A stretch of DNA of 64,000 bases from Terriglobales bacterium (GTDB lineage Bacteria; Acidobacteriota; Terriglobia; Terriglobales; Acidobacteriaceae): NCBI GenBank assembly GCA_030038475.1, contig JASHOU010000123.1, positions 56,809 through 120,808 of the forward strand. Reading direction: 5' to 3'. The translations under genes were made by a program, and so were the position numbers. The notes beneath the pieces were generated by a model that was given only the letters and a program-made list of their open reading frames with translations, did no database searches and was not told the DNA's origin. How positions within the stretch are numbered: position 1 is the stretch's first letter; every line of letters begins with the position of its first letter. Shown here piece after piece: positions 25,233 to 35,722 of this stretch.

Positions 25233-26069
25233 CTAGACAGGCCCCACTCCCAGTTTCCCCCGCTCCCCGCGTTCCACATATCCCCACGGCACTTTGTCAT
25301 CGTGCGTAAACACCGTTAGCCATCGCTCCGGAATCGCCTGCGCATAATACTTCTTGCGGCTCTCAATGGTATCCAGCGGATATAGATCGAACGCCATCGC
25401 CCAGGTCAGCTCAAGATGATTGGAAGTCGGAATCAAATCGGAGATATAGCACGCCTTCTTTCCCCCGCTCTCAACCATCACCGCCTGCATATTCGCCGTG
25501 TGCCCACGGAAAACTTTCACCGAAATGCCAGGCACAATCTCGCGGTCGCCATTCAGCAATTCCATCTGGCCCGACTCAACCAGCGGATCGTAATTCGGGC
25601 TCATGTAGCTCACGGCGTCGCGCTCCAGTTGCAGTCGCCCATGCTCCCACTCGCCTCGCTGAACGTAATATTTCGCCTTCGGAAACGTCGCCTCGACCCG
25701 ATCCCCGCGCCGCACCGTATTCCATCCACAATGATCGAAATGCAGGTGCGTGTTAATCACAATGTCGATATCCTCCGGCGCAACTCCGGCCGCGTGCAGG
25801 TTATCGAGCAGCTTGGCCGGCTGTTTGTAGATCTGCACCAGCTTGTCTGGCAGCTTGTTGCCGATGCCGGTTTCGATCAGAATATTCTTTTTCCCTGTGC
25901 GCACGAGCAGCGAATTCAGTCCCGCGTCAAGCCGGTTCTGTTCGTCCGCCGTCACCTTTTTCGACCACATCGTTTTTGGCACGACGCCAAAAAAGGCTCC
26001 GCCATCGAGGAAATAAGTTCCATCGGAGACGACAGTCAGCTCGAAATCGCCAAGCGTGGTTCGATGCAT
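25233..26069 (-). CDS. Metallo-beta-lactamase-fold hydrolase
   Basis: A 278-residue MBL enzyme of the broad group that includes N-acyl-homoserine-lactone lactonases. The zinc site HLHFDH is at residues 108-113 (NTHLHFDHCGWNT); other elements are FRGHTANMQAVMVESGG (metal His), ACYISDLIPTSNHLE (bridging Asp) and VFTHD. An N-terminal strand pattern LTVVSDGTYFLDGGAFFGVVP is typical of this branch. Substrate unknown. Its stop faces the 24581 gene. Confidence 0.88.
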   Translation of the reverse strand: MHRTTLGDFELTVVSDGTYFLDGGAFFGVVPKTMWSKKVTADEQNRLDAGLNSLLVRTGKKNILIETGIGNKLPDKLVQIYKQPAKLLDNLHAAGVAPEDIDIVINTHLHFDHCGWNTVRRGDRVEATFPKAKYYVQRGEWEHGRLQLERDAVSYMSPNYDPLVESGQMELLNGDREIVPGISVKVFRGHTANMQAVMVESGGKKACYISDLIPTSNHLELTWAMAFDLYPLDTIESRKKYYAQAIPERWLTVFTHDDKVPWGYVERGERGKLGVGPV

Positions 26070-26114
26070 AAAGGTCTTCAGCCAGTATCAGCGTCAGCCA
26101 AATCTTGGGATTAA

Positions 26115-26156
26115 CAACCGGAAACTGGCAACTGATGACTGACAGCCGACAGCTAC
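26115..26156. repeat. Heptamer array abutting the S9 peptidase stop
   Basis: Units GAAACTG / GCAACTG / ATGACTG / ACAGCCG / ACAGCTA; the final unit overlaps the stop codon (26153-26155, minus strand). Confidence 0.75.
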
Positions 26157-28429
26157 TTCAACTCCTTGTTCCAGAAATCTTCCATCATGTGATACATCTG
26201 CGTCTGCTCATCCGTGCCTGAAACTCCGTGTGTCTTACCCGGATAAAGCATCAGCCGGAACTGTTTGCCCGCGCGGATCAGTGCATCCATCATTTGCACC
26301 GTGTTCTGAAAGTGAACGTTGTCGTCACTGGTGCCGTGCACCAGCAGCAACGAGCCATGCAGATTACCCGCCGCGCTGACCATCGAATCGTCATATGCAC
26401 TCGGGTTGTCTTTCGGCAAACCCAAGTAGCGTTCCGTATAAGTCGAATCGTAGTCGCGCCAGTTGGTCACTGGTGCGCCGGCAATTCCAGCCTTGAAGCG
26501 GTCGGAGTGCGTAAGCGCGTAGAGCGTCATTGAGCCGCCGTTCGACCATCCCCAAATTCCGGTGCGCGTGCGGTCGAGCTGCGGAAATTGCGCAAACAAC
26601 TGGTCGAGCGCCGTGAGCTGATCTTTCAGCTCGATTCCGCCAAACTGCAGGCGAATCGCCGTGGCAAATTTCTTTCCGCGATTCGGAGTGCCGCGATTGT
26701 CCACCGAAAAAATCGCGAACCCCTCCCGCACCAGCATCTGATGAAAGAGCGCGTTGTTTCCTTCCCACGCATTCTTCACCGTTTGTCCCACCGGACCGCC
26801 ATAGATGTGCACGATCAATGGAATTGGAGTTTTCTCGTCCGCTTCGCGCGGCAGAATCAGAGACCCATACAACACAGTTCCATCATCAGCTTTGAATTCC
26901 AGAGCCTTCGGCGCCGCCAGGTCGTAATCGGCCACGCTGCGGCTATTCCAGATCTCCTGGCAGGCTCCCTCCGGAACGCAAAGCGAAATCCGCGGCGGCT
27001 CGAGCGTCGCCGAATGGGTTTGAACGAAATGTTTGCCGTCGTTCGAAAAAATTGCCGTGTAACTTCCCGCCTCGGGCGAAATACTGGTCATCTCCGATCC
27101 GTCCAGCTTCACGGAAAAAATCTTCTCCTGCCGCGGATCGCCCTTATTCGCCGTGAAGAAGAGTGTCCCCGCCGCCTCATCCACGCCGTCGATGCCGAGA
27201 ACCTCATAATCTCCGCTCTCGAGCTGCCGTTCCACGCTGGCATCGGCAGCAAGCGGATCAGTCGGATTGAAATGATACAGATAGATGTGAGTGTGTCCGT
27301 CGCGCCAGCTCGTCCACAGAAAGTGGTCGCCCGATTTCAGAATGCGAAAGTCGTCGTTGACATTCACCCACGCATCCGTCTCCGCTTCCGTCACCACCTT
27401 GCGCGACTTTCCCGACTTTGTGTCGATGAAACAAAGGTCCATCACATTCTGTTTGCGGTTCAGCACCTCCGCCCAAGCCCAGTCTTCGCGAATCCAGCCG
27501 AAGCGCGGCACATAACTGTCGGCATCGTCGGTCAGTTTTAGCCAGCGTATCTTGCCCCCGTTCGCGCCCACCACTCCCAGCCGGACGACAGGATTCGGAT
27601 CGCCGGGAACCGGATATTTCTCCTCGTCGACTCGCGCGTGCGTCGGCAGCCAATCGGTGATGGGATAGGTCGGCACTTGCGTCTCATCCGTCTGCAAGAA
27701 TAGAATCTCGCGCCCCTCCGGCGACCAGAAGTAATTGCTGCGCACCGACAATTCTTCCGCGTAAAGCCAATCGACCTCGCCATTTAGAATGTTGTCTTCA
27801 GCCTTACTCTGGTCCGTTTCTTTGTTTTTCTCCTTCTCGACACGCGTGACCAGTCGTTCGCCTTCTTGCCCCGAAACCGGATGCACATAAACATTGTGGT
27901 TGCGCACAAAGGCCAGCCGTGTGCCGTCTGGCGAAAACTTCGGATCTCCGCTCGCATCCGAAGACGATGTAATCTGGACCGCCGTCCCCGTATCCAGGCT
28001 GTAATACCAGAGTTGCCCCTGCGCATCGAAGAGCAGATGTTTGGAGTCGGGCGCCCACATATAAGCGGCAACGTGGTACCGCGTTACCCACTCTTTTTGG
28101 CGTTCGTCGTGAATCCTGCTTGCCGGCGGCGCAAGTTGCGCCAGCTTCCCTTCGCTCACCAGCACTTTTTTTTCGCCCGTACTCGCATCCATGTACCAGA
28201 GTTCGCCGCGCTCGTCTTCGTCGCGCTGCACAAAAGACACTTTAGAGCCGTCCGGACTCCACTGGATGCCATCAGGAGCGCGTCCCGTAATTCCGCTTAC
28301 GATCTGCTCAATGGTGAGCTGTTTCGGCGCAGCAGCCGTCGGTCCGGCGACTGGTGGCGCGTTCTGAGCCGTTGCCCCGAAAAACGAAAAAGACAAGCTG
28401 ACTGCACAAACGAAAAGCAGTTTCTTCAC
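26153..28429 (-). CDS. Exported dipeptidyl-peptidase IV-like serine peptidase (S9B)
   Basis: A 758-residue peptidase with a signal peptide (MKKLLFVCAVSLSFSFFGATAQ), a beta-propeller region with DPP-IV-type repeats (DGIQWSPDGSKVSFVQRDED, NILNGEVDWLYAEELSVRSNYFWSPEG) and a C-terminal alpha/beta-hydrolase domain. The nucleophile is in GWSNGG (about residue 629). The catalytic Asp is in HGTSDDNVHF (about 700) and the His in GKTHGVSG (about 732). YAEEL has the double-Glu motif that anchors substrate N-termini. It likely removes Xaa-Pro dipeptides in the periplasm. Starts with GTG. Confidence 0.93.
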   Translation of the reverse strand: MKKLLFVCAVSLSFSFFGATAQNAPPVAGPTAAAPKQLTIEQIVSGITGRAPDGIQWSPDGSKVSFVQRDEDERGELWYMDASTGEKKVLVSEGKLAQLAPPASRIHDERQKEWVTRYHVAAYMWAPDSKHLLFDAQGQLWYYSLDTGTAVQITSSSDASGDPKFSPDGTRLAFVRNHNVYVHPVSGQEGERLVTRVEKEKNKETDQSKAEDNILNGEVDWLYAEELSVRSNYFWSPEGREILFLQTDETQVPTYPITDWLPTHARVDEEKYPVPGDPNPVVRLGVVGANGGKIRWLKLTDDADSYVPRFGWIREDWAWAEVLNRKQNVMDLCFIDTKSGKSRKVVTEAETDAWVNVNDDFRILKSGDHFLWTSWRDGHTHIYLYHFNPTDPLAADASVERQLESGDYEVLGIDGVDEAAGTLFFTANKGDPRQEKIFSVKLDGSEMTSISPEAGSYTAIFSNDGKHFVQTHSATLEPPRISLCVPEGACQEIWNSRSVADYDLAAPKALEFKADDGTVLYGSLILPREADEKTPIPLIVHIYGGPVGQTVKNAWEGNNALFHQMLVREGFAIFSVDNRGTPNRGKKFATAIRLQFGGIELKDQLTALDQLFAQFPQLDRTRTGIWGWSNGGSMTLYALTHSDRFKAGIAGAPVTNWRDYDSTYTERYLGLPKDNPSAYDDSMVSAAGNLHGSLLLVHGTSDDNVHFQNTVQMMDALIRAGKQFRLMLYPGKTHGVSGTDEQTQMYHMMEDFWNKELK

Positions 28430-28506
28430 GAAGATTACCCCGATCCGGTGTGGCTACAGATGTGTGGCAGTGAGACTGAAAAGTGTACAACAAAGGAGAG
28501 CACGGT

Positions 28507-29139
28507 TCAGGTAGTCGAGATGGCCTTCAATTCCGCGCGCACCGGATGTTTCGACTCAAACGCCGCAATCTCCGCCTCATGCTGCAGCGTCAACCCGATA
28601 TCGTCCAATCCATTCAGCAAGCAATGCCGCGAGAATTCGTCCATCGCGAACTTCGCCGTGAACCCTTGTCCATCTTCCACTCGCGACGTTTCGAGATCGA
28701 CGGTCAACTCGTAGCCTTCGATCTCGCTCGCGCGGCGCATGACCTCTGCCACCTGTTCTTCGCTGAGCCGCACCGTCAACAGGCCATTCTTCAGACTGTT
28801 GTTGGCAAAAATATCGGCGAATGACGGCGCAATCACGGCTCTGAATCCATAATCCGCAAGCGCCCAAACGGCATGTTCGCGCGAGGAACCGCAACCGAAG
28901 TTTTTCCCCGCCACCAGGATCGAAGCTTCCGCATAGCGCGGCTTGTCGAGCACAAAATCGCCGGTCTTCTTCCGCAACTCATTTTCTTCCGCTGAGAAGC
29001 GCCAGTCATAAAACAAGAATTCGCCAAAGCCGGTGCGCTCAATCCGCTTCAAAAATTGCTTGGGAATGATCTGATCGGTATCGACATTCACCTTGTCGAG
29101 CGGAACAACTAGTCCCGTATGCTTGCGAAATGCTCGCAT
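28507..29139 (-). CDS. leuD: 3-isopropylmalate dehydratase small subunit
   Basis: Small subunit of the leucine-pathway isomerase that converts 2- to 3-isopropylmalate. ATG 29139 ([31 protein letters not shown]) sits behind GGAG and gives 210 residues, the usual size. Active-site landmarks are [16 protein letters not shown] and [22 protein letters not shown]. It follows leuC on the same strand after about 150 bp containing a heptamer array, instead of the usual tight spacing. Confidence 0.96.
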   Translation of the reverse strand: MRAFRKHTGLVVPLDKVNVDTDQIIPKQFLKRIERTGFGEFLFYDWRFSAEENELRKKTGDFVLDKPRYAEASILVAGKNFGCGSSREHAVWALADYGFRAVIAPSFADIFANNSLKNGLLTVRLSEEQVAEVMRRASEIEGYELTVDLETSRVEDGQGFTAKFAMDEFSRHCLLNGLDDIGLTLQHEAEIAAFESKHPVRAELKAISTT

Positions 29140-29263
29140 TGTGCTCCAGTTTAAATTTCCTGCGTGCTGGCCATCAGTCCTTACCCGATTTTGTCGGTCG
29201 CTAACAATCCACCAAGCGTCCGATCCGCCTGGCAACAGACGCCTGCTCCCACCACGGAATGCC

Positions 29264-29293
29264 GAACGACCAGCGACTGACGACCAACGACTA
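29264..29293. repeat. Heptamer array between leuC and leuD
   Basis: Units AACGACC / AGCGACT / GACGACC / AACGACT lead into the leuC stop codon (minus strand, 29291-29293). Same words as 11602-11630. Confidence 0.8.
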
Positions 29294-30700
29294 CTTAAAC
29301 CGCCAATCCCGTATATCCGTAAAGTGTCCCGCAATCGCCGCCGCCGCCGCCATCATCGGACTCACCAGATGCGTCCGTCCTCCGCGCCCCTGCCGTCCTT
29401 CGAAATTCCTATTGCTGGTCGAAGCGCACCGCTCTCCCGGTTGCAGAATGTCAGGATTCATCCCCAGGCACATCGAGCATCCCGATTCGCGCCATTCAAA
29501 CCCCGCATCCAGAAAAATACGATGCAACCCTTCCTGCTCCGCCGCGCGCTTGATCGCCTGCGAGCCGGGTACGACCATGGCGCGAACCTTCGGATTCACG
29601 CGTTGCCCTTTGGCCACGCGCGCTGCGGCACGCAGATCTTCGATGCGCGAATTGGTGCACGATCCAATGAACACCCGATCCACCTCAATCGCTTGAACCG
29701 GCGTGCCCGGATCGAGCCCCATGTATGCCAGCGCCTGTTCTGCCGCGCGCCGCTCCGACTCCTGCGCAAAGCTCTTCAATTTGGGAATATGCCCATCCAC
29801 CGGCACGACCATGCCCGGATTCGTTCCCCAGGTTACGAACGGCGCAAGCGCAGCCGCGTCAATCTCAATCACACGATCAAACTGCGCTCCAGAATCGCTC
29901 CCGAGCGTCTGCCAGCATGCAATTGCCGACTCCCAATCTTTTTCCTTGGGCGCAAAGCGTCGTCCGCTGACATACGCAAACGTGGTTTCGTCGGGCGCAA
30001 TCAGTCCCGCGCGCGCTCCCGCCTCGATGCTCATATTGCACAGCGTCATCCGGCCCTCCATCGAGAGCCCGCGCACTGCGTCGCCCGTATACTCGATCAC
30101 ATATCCAGTCGCGCCATCGGTACCGATGCGGCCAATAATTCCAAGCGCCAGATCCTTCGCCGTCACGCCTTCCGCCAGCCTGCCATTGACGCCAATCTGC
30201 ATCGTTTTCGGCTTCTTCTGCGGCAGACACTGCGTCGCCAGCACGTGTTCCACTTCCGAGGTTCCAATGCCAAACGCCAGCGAACCGAACGCCCCGTGGG
30301 TTGAGGTATGGCTGTCGCCGCAGACTATCGTCATTCCCGGCAACGTCAGGCCAAGCTCCGGCCCGATAACGTGCACAATACCTTGCTCCGCCGAGTCCAT
30401 ATCGAACAGCGGAACGCCGAACTCGCGGCAATTCTTTTGCAGCGCTTCGATCTGTCTGGCCGCAATCGGATCGGTAATGGGAGACCCGCGTGGTGTAGTC
30501 GGAATATTGTGGTCAACCGTCGCGACCGTGCGCAGAGGCTGCCGCACACGGCGCTGATTCGCGCGCAGGCCGTCGAAGGCCTGCGGCGATGTGACTTCGT
30601 GCACTAAGTGCAAATCGATGTAGAGCAGCGCCGATTGCCCCTCAGGAGCCGTCACGATGTGCGCATCCCAGATTTTCTCAACCAGAGTCCGCACAGGCAT
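29291..30700 (-). CDS. leuC: 3-isopropylmalate dehydratase large subunit
   Basis: Iron-sulfur aconitase-family subunit partnered with LeuD. The 469-residue protein starts [16 protein letters not shown]. The 4Fe-4S ligands are in [13 protein letters not shown] and GCSMCLGMN. Other signatures are [42 protein letters not shown] and [12 protein letters not shown]. Full length. The pair implies leucine biosynthesis; leuA and leuB are not in the window. Confidence 0.97.
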   Translation of the reverse strand: MPVRTLVEKIWDAHIVTAPEGQSALLYIDLHLVHEVTSPQAFDGLRANQRRVRQPLRTVATVDHNIPTTPRGSPITDPIAARQIEALQKNCREFGVPLFDMDSAEQGIVHVIGPELGLTLPGMTIVCGDSHTSTHGAFGSLAFGIGTSEVEHVLATQCLPQKKPKTMQIGVNGRLAEGVTAKDLALGIIGRIGTDGATGYVIEYTGDAVRGLSMEGRMTLCNMSIEAGARAGLIAPDETTFAYVSGRRFAPKEKDWESAIACWQTLGSDSGAQFDRVIEIDAAALAPFVTWGTNPGMVVPVDGHIPKLKSFAQESERRAAEQALAYMGLDPGTPVQAIEVDRVFIGSCTNSRIEDLRAAARVAKGQRVNPKVRAMVVPGSQAIKRAAEQEGLHRIFLDAGFEWRESGCSMCLGMNPDILQPGERCASTSNRNFEGRQGRGGRTHLVSPMMAAAAAIAGHFTDIRDWRFK

Positions 30701-30833
30701 GTTTCAGTTTCGTCCATAGGCCGCTAATAGTGCAAGCCGGGAGCCGGTAAAATGCGCCCACGCGTTGGAAGATTGCTCCAGCATAACTCCACATTTCAGT
30801 TATGATTCTTCCAGGCCTGCGAGGAAATGCCGC

Positions 30834-31643
30834 ATGATCAACGGCAAGCACATCGCCGTCGTATTGCCCGCCTATAACGCCGAAAAAACGCTGGAAGCTA
30901 CCGTTCGCGATTTGCCCGACCTGGTCGACATTCGCATCCTGGTCGATGACCACAGTTCCGATCGCACCGTGGAAGTTGCGCACCGTCTCGGCTTGCAGTT
31001 TTTCGTCCACGATCGCAACTACGGTTACGGGCGCAACCAGCAGACCTGCTATCGCGAAGCGTTAGCTGCTGGCGCCGACGTCATCATTATGGTCCATCCC
31101 GATTACCAATACACGCCGTTGCTGGTAACCGCCATGGCAAGCATGATCGCTTACGGCGTCTATGACATCGTATTAGGATCCCGCATCATCGGCGGTACCG
31201 CGCTGCGCGGAGGCATGCCGCTTTACAAATACATCGCCAACCGCTTCCTCACCGCCTTCGAAAATCTGTTCCTCCGCGTCAAGCTCTCCGAGTACCACAC
31301 CGGCTTCCGTGCCTTTAACCGCGAGGTGCTCACCCGCTTGCCCCTTCGCGAAAACAGCGACGATTTCGTTTTCGATAACCAGATGCTCGCGCAATGCGTC
31401 TACTTCGGTTTCCGCATCGGCGAAGTTTCCTGCCCCACGAAATATTTTGCCGAAGCCTCTTCCATCAATTTCCGCCGCAGCCTGCAATATGGCCTCGGCG
31501 TGCTCCAAACCACGCTTCAATTCGCGCTCCAGCGCGCCGGCATAATCCACAATCCCATTTTCAGCGAAAAAGGAAAGACGCTCGAAACCGAAGCCGAGGT
31601 TTACTACGAGGGAGGCCTTCCAGCCGCGTCGAACCGGCATTGA
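30834..31643 (+). CDS. Family 2 glycosyltransferase
   Basis: A 269-residue GT-A enzyme beginning [28 protein letters not shown], with the nucleotide-binding [12 protein letters not shown] and the acidic motif [13 protein letters not shown] precedes ATG 30834, which replaces the longer in-frame start at 30765. [29 protein letters not shown] is typical of polyprenyl-phosphate-sugar synthases (DPM1/DolP-mannose-like). It lacks strong membrane helices. Likely transfers a sugar to a lipid carrier or glycan; the donor is unknown. A word repeat (GTCGAACCGGCA twice) follows the stop. Confidence 0.88.
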   Translation: MINGKHIAVVLPAYNAEKTLEATVRDLPDLVDIRILVDDHSSDRTVEVAHRLGLQFFVHDRNYGYGRNQQTCYREALAAGADVIIMVHPDYQYTPLLVTAMASMIAYGVYDIVLGSRIIGGTALRGGMPLYKYIANRFLTAFENLFLRVKLSEYHTGFRAFNREVLTRLPLRENSDDFVFDNQMLAQCVYFGFRIGEVSCPTKYFAEASSINFRRSLQYGLGVLQTTLQFALQRAGIIHNPIFSEKGKTLETEAEVYYEGGLPAASNRH

Positions 31644-31710
31644 GTCAAACCAGCACCGGGTCGAACCGGCATGGACGATTGACGGCTGGTTTCGAATCAA
31701 GAATCCAACA

Positions 31711-32577
31711 TCAGCGTTTGCCCGACAGTAAACCCAGAATCTTGCTGGCCAGTTCGTCCGAGAAGCCAAACCGCGCTTTCGCCCGCGAATAAAGATCCAC
31801 CGCCTGTTTATCGAGCCAGATCATGCTCGACTGCAGCAGCCCATCGTTCGGCCGCGACCGGTAATTCGTGGAACGCACCTTGACCCCGTCTTCCGCTTCG
31901 GCCGTGTAGTAATACAACGCCAGGCTCTTGCGCGATTCTCCCTCTGGACAGCGCAACGGGTCGGGGAAGCCATGGTAGGAAATATCGTCGGTGCGGAATA
32001 TCAGCGCCTCATTGAACAATGGCGCAATCTTCTCCACGCACTGTCGCATCTCCCGATCCCATAATTCCAGTGCGCCGCCCCAACCGTCCTCCCAATTGGG
32101 ATTGAGATAGAGAATCAAATTGACCTGCCGCCGCCAATGCTTGTGGTAATGATGGTTGGTGAAGTCGGTGTGCACATTGAGAAACCCGCCGGGCCCCGAC
32201 TGATGCAACCCTCCGCCTTCGAGCATCTCATCCGCCAGCAGCCCATCGATTCCTGTCAGTTGCGAAAGCCAATCCACAAACGCATCCGAATTCAGTTCAT
32301 CCACCACCGTCCCCAACAGCGGCGGAAACAGCTCCCGCTTCGTCAGTCCCATCTTGTTTTCATTCCGATGCTTGTAGCGCGTCCACGCATCGGTGGCCAT
32401 GTCGGGAAATTCGCTGGCCATATCGGCGGCCAACTCCGGCTCCAGAAATTGCTTCAGGTGGATGTGGGGATACGGCCTGGCCGCGCGAAACCGCCGCCGC
32501 AAGCTCGGAAGTTGGGAAGTCCATTTTTCGTAGGGAAATATTGGCCTGAGAGCGGGGATGACTATCGGATTCGCCAT
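31711..32577 (-). CDS. 2-oxoglutarate/Fe(II) oxygenase
   Basis: A 288-residue double-stranded beta-helix hydroxylase of the prolyl-4-hydroxylase-like 2OG-FeII_Oxy_3 group. Iron ligands are H136 and D138 (LNVHTDF) and H202 (SYHGFPDP); R216 (ESRKSLALYYY) binds 2-oxoglutarate. A region rich in aromatics and His (NHHYHKHWRRQVNLILYLN) is typical. Similar enzymes often act on proteins or sugars in glycan loci, which fits the neighbouring glycosyltransferase. Substrate not predictable. Confidence 0.9.
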   Translation of the reverse strand: MANPIVIPALRPIFPYEKWTSQLPSLRRRFRAARPYPHIHLKQFLEPELAADMASEFPDMATDAWTRYKHRNENKMGLTKRELFPPLLGTVVDELNSDAFVDWLSQLTGIDGLLADEMLEGGGLHQSGPGGFLNVHTDFTNHHYHKHWRRQVNLILYLNPNWEDGWGGALELWDREMRQCVEKIAPLFNEALIFRTDDISYHGFPDPLRCPEGESRKSLALYYYTAEAEDGVKVRSTNYRSRPNDGLLQSSMIWLDKQAVDLYSRAKARFGFSDELASKILGLLSGKR

Positions 32578-32657
32578 TTTATGGTTAACGTGTTTGCTTA
32601 ATTAGATGCGGATGCTAACACAGACACTGCCTTGCTGTGCAGTCTTTTCGTTGGCCT

Positions 32658-34094
32658 TCACTGTAGGCGGCACACCCGCACCGTGGCGTTCTCATACGGA
32701 CATTCTAGTCCAGCCGGTCCCGGTTCCTGCACCACGATCCAGCTGACCGCATATTTCTGCCGCAGCCGCTCGAAATCGTCTTTGTCGAAATGTGAGAAGT
32801 TCTTCTCATCCGCGATCTGCTTTGCCCACGTCTCCGCAAGTGGCGGAAACATCGACGCCGCTCCCTTGTCTTTCACCGCGTCGGCCAGCATCGAACGCTC
32901 TGCCCGCGCCCGAAATCCATTTTCGTCTTCGCCCGGCAGCTCCATGTGTTCCGGATTCAGCGCAAACAGCGCGTCCACCGGCGTGTTGACGCGAATCCAT
33001 TCAAACGCCTGCACCCACAGGTTGCGCGGCTCCGCCCATGGCCACTCCAGGTGCTGGCTCGACGGAAACACCTGCCGTTGCGCATACCACATGCCCAAAC
33101 TCAGCGGAACCAACAGCACTACCCAGCGCCACACGTGACTTTGCAGCACATATTTCCCAAGCATTCCTCCGCCCGCCACCACCAGCACCATGTAGCACAA
33201 TGCCAGGCAACGCAGTGGCTGAATTCGCGTGAGGGCCTCGAAGCGCGCCGGAATTCCCAGTCCAATCGCGGCCCCTGCCGCCGCCACCACGAACAGCGCC
33301 ATCGCCCGCGACACCAGTTCCAGATTTTTCATGCCTCGCCGCTCCGCAAAGCCGGCAAACCACCACAACAGCGCAACTGGCGCGATCGCTCCCACCCACT
33401 CGTACCACTCCCAGCGTAAAACGAAGTGCGAACGCTGCCGCAGCGCGACCTCATGATATGCAGCCGACGGAGGCTCAAGCGTAAAACCGAAGGGCAGCGC
33501 GGCCGCAAAACGCAGCATCCGTGGCCGATAGCGATCGAGCACGATCAACCAACCACAGAAAAACACGGCATAGCACGCCATCAACGGATGCATCGCCAAG
33601 CCAAACGCCAGCCAAACCGCCGCACGTGCAAGTTTTCGCTGCAATACGTCCGCTACCGCAAACAATGCGGCAAATGCCGCTAGATTCCGCGGGTTCAGAA
33701 ACTGGTCGAGGATGTAAAGGTCTGTGCCTGCAATCGGCAAAGTCAGCAGCGCAGCCATCAAAGCTACTGCCGCCCAGCATGCCCACTGATCCTCGCGCGC
33801 TTCCGATGGAAACAACGCCTCTGCCAGCCGCCAGCTTGCCGCCAACAACAAAAATATGGACAAGATATGAAACAGCAGTGCGGCCCACGGCAGCGGCAGA
33901 TGTGTCGCTCGAACTAAAAATGCGATCAGATTCGGATACAACGTGTGCCCGGCGTGTGCGCTAAAAAATTCCGTATTTGCTGGAAAAAGTCTGGGATTCA
34001 GAATCTTCTGTACACCCGGAAGGTAAATCTCCGCGTCTTCCGCATAGGGATGATAGCCGTGAATCAGCAGCGCGACCGCGGTCAAAGCCAGCAA
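32658..34094 (-). CDS. Polytopic membrane protein (GT-C-like)
   Basis: A protein of at least 478 residues with about 9-11 hydrophobic helices and a soluble C-terminal domain (about 370-478, FEWIRVNTPVDALFALNPEHMELPGED...). The first loop AEDAEIYLPGVQKILNPRLFP with paired acidic residues, and the C-terminal phrase VNTPVDALF, resemble acidobacterial GT-C/DUF6798-type proteins. The TTG at 34094 is only the first conventional start. The open frame continues upstream and would give a better N-terminus (EKVNSESRERPFLKIKKLIGL) from a CTG near 34157, so the true start is uncertain. It may work with the neighbouring glycosyltransferase. Confidence 0.78.
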   Translation of the reverse strand: MLALTAVALLIHGYHPYAEDAEIYLPGVQKILNPRLFPANTEFFSAHAGHTLYPNLIAFLVRATHLPLPWAALLFHILSIFLLLAASWRLAEALFPSEAREDQWACWAAVALMAALLTLPIAGTDLYILDQFLNPRNLAAFAALFAVADVLQRKLARAAVWLAFGLAMHPLMACYAVFFCGWLIVLDRYRPRMLRFAAALPFGFTLEPPSAAYHEVALRQRSHFVLRWEWYEWVGAIAPVALLWWFAGFAERRGMKNLELVSRAMALFVVAAAGAAIGLGIPARFEALTRIQPLRCLALCYMVLVVAGGGMLGKYVLQSHVWRWVVLLVPLSLGMWYAQRQVFPSSQHLEWPWAEPRNLWVQAFEWIRVNTPVDALFALNPEHMELPGEDENGFRARAERSMLADAVKDKGAASMFPPLAETWAKQIADEKNFSHFDKDDFERLRQKYAVSWIVVQEPGPAGLECPYENATVRVCRLQ

Positions 34095-34344
34095 GCCAAT
34101 AAGTTTCTTGATCTTCAGAAACGGTCTCTCGCGCGATTCAGAATTTACCTTCTCCAGTGGATGCCGCAGACGCGCCGGGCTTTAGGAGATTCGCCTTGAG
34201 CATACCTGCGCCCCAAACCTGGGGTCAATGCACGGCACGCCGGAAGAACAATGGAAAAACGCCGGAAAAACGATGGGCAAAGCGCTGCCATCCAGCCTGC
34301 TTGCGGGGTCTGCAAACTGTCCGTAGCATCTAAACCATCATAAG

Positions 34345-35583
34345 ATGGAATCCCCGGCTCAGCAGGACGTGCACGCTCATTTGGCGCTCGGCGAAATGTT
34401 CAGCTTCGCCTACGAGACCTTCATGAGCAACAAAATTCGCTTCGCGCTCACTGCGCTCGGCATGGTCATTGGTACCGCATCCTTGATTCTTGTCACTACC
34501 ATCGGCCTCACCGGCAAGCAGTACCTTCTAAACCAGATTCAAGCCATCGGATCAAACTGGATCTACGCCGAGTATGAAAGCGGCGGCGGACGCATCTCGA
34601 ACACCGGCAACGACGCTCTCACCATCGACGACATGCAAGCTGTCCTGCATCAGGTCGATGGCATCGTCGCCGCGTCGCCTGTGGTTCCGCTCAGCGAGCG
34701 CGTCGCCGTTGGCGGCGGCAAAGAGCGCGACCTGCAGATCATCGGTGTCTATTCCGAATACCAACAGGTTCGCAATCTCGTCATCCTTTCCGGACGTTTC
34801 TTTGACCACGAGGATTCCCAAGCCCACAACAAAGTCGGCGTTATCACTCCCAAGCTTGCCATCCAACTCTACGGCTCTGAGCAGGCTTCGCTCGGCAAAA
34901 CGCTCAAGTTGAGCGGGCTGCCTTTCACCATCATCGGCACCTTCCGCGAACGCGTCGATACTTTCGGGCAATCGGAGGTCACCGACAACACCATGCTGAT
35001 TCCTTACACTGTCATCCGTTACTTCCAGGACACGCCAGTCGTGAAGCAGATTTTCTTTTCCGCCGCCGATACTTCTCTCGTCGTCCCGGTCACAGCCCAG
35101 ATTCAGCGCGTCATTCAGTCGCGCCATCGGCCGGAATCTGTTTATAGCGTCCGCAACCTCACGCAATTGGTCTCCATGGCTGACAAAATCACCACCTCCA
35201 TGACCATGGTTCTGCTCGCCGTCTCTCTGGTCGTGCTGTTGGTAAGCGGCATCGGCATCATGAACATCATGCTCGCCACCGTCAGCGCCCGCATTCGTGA
35301 AATCGGCATCCGCAAAGCGGTCGGCGCAACCAACCGCGAAATCCGTTTTCAGTTCCTCTCAGAAGCCGTTCTCATCTCGCTCATTGGCGGCGTGCTTGGT
35401 ATCGTCATCGGACTCGCCATCCCTTTCTCAGTGCGCTTCTTCACCGAATATCGCATCCCGGTTTCCGGGCTATCGGCCATTATCGCCATCATCGTCTCCT
35501 CACTCGTCGGCATCCTCTTCGGAACCGTTCCCGCCATCCGCGCCTCCCAACTCGATCCCGTCGAAAGCCTGCGCTATGAATGA
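34345..35583 (+). CDS. MacB/FtsX-type ABC transporter permease
   Basis: A 412-residue permease with the MacB layout: N-terminal helix (FALTALGMVIGTASLILVTTIGL), a periplasmic MacB_PCD domain of about 200 residues, then three C-terminal helices (MTMVLLAVSLVVLLVSGIGIMNIMLATV; FLSEAVLISLIGGVLGIVIGLAI; GLSAIIAIIVSSLVGILFGTVPA). The FtsX signature is REIGIRKAVGATNREIRFQFL and the end PAIRASQLDPVESLRYE. No ATPase or membrane-fusion gene is adjacent, so its partner must be elsewhere. Confidence 0.92.
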   Translation: MESPAQQDVHAHLALGEMFSFAYETFMSNKIRFALTALGMVIGTASLILVTTIGLTGKQYLLNQIQAIGSNWIYAEYESGGGRISNTGNDALTIDDMQAVLHQVDGIVAASPVVPLSERVAVGGGKERDLQIIGVYSEYQQVRNLVILSGRFFDHEDSQAHNKVGVITPKLAIQLYGSEQASLGKTLKLSGLPFTIIGTFRERVDTFGQSEVTDNTMLIPYTVIRYFQDTPVVKQIFFSAADTSLVVPVTAQIQRVIQSRHRPESVYSVRNLTQLVSMADKITTSMTMVLLAVSLVVLLVSGIGIMNIMLATVSARIREIGIRKAVGATNREIRFQFLSEAVLISLIGGVLGIVIGLAIPFSVRFFTEYRIPVSGLSAIIAIIVSSLVGILFGTVPAIRASQLDPVESLRYE

Positions 35584-35625
35584 CTCGCCTTCAACTTTCC
35601 CGAAATGGACCTGGCTTCGCATCAG

Positions 35626-35645
35626 GGCATCGCTTTAGCGATGCC
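35626..35645. repeat. Palindrome with TTTA tetraloop
   Basis: GGCATCGCTTTAGCGATGCC: 8-bp stem and TTTA loop, the same architecture as hairpin 1 of the 66-bp element but with another stem sequence. A related hairpin is at 40405-40439. Confidence 0.75.
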
Positions 35646-35722
35646 GCAAGCCTTCCCCTTTAGAAGCGGCGTGTCTACACATGGAATAAAATCGAGGGTG
35701 GGCGAAAGCGGGCATCGCAACC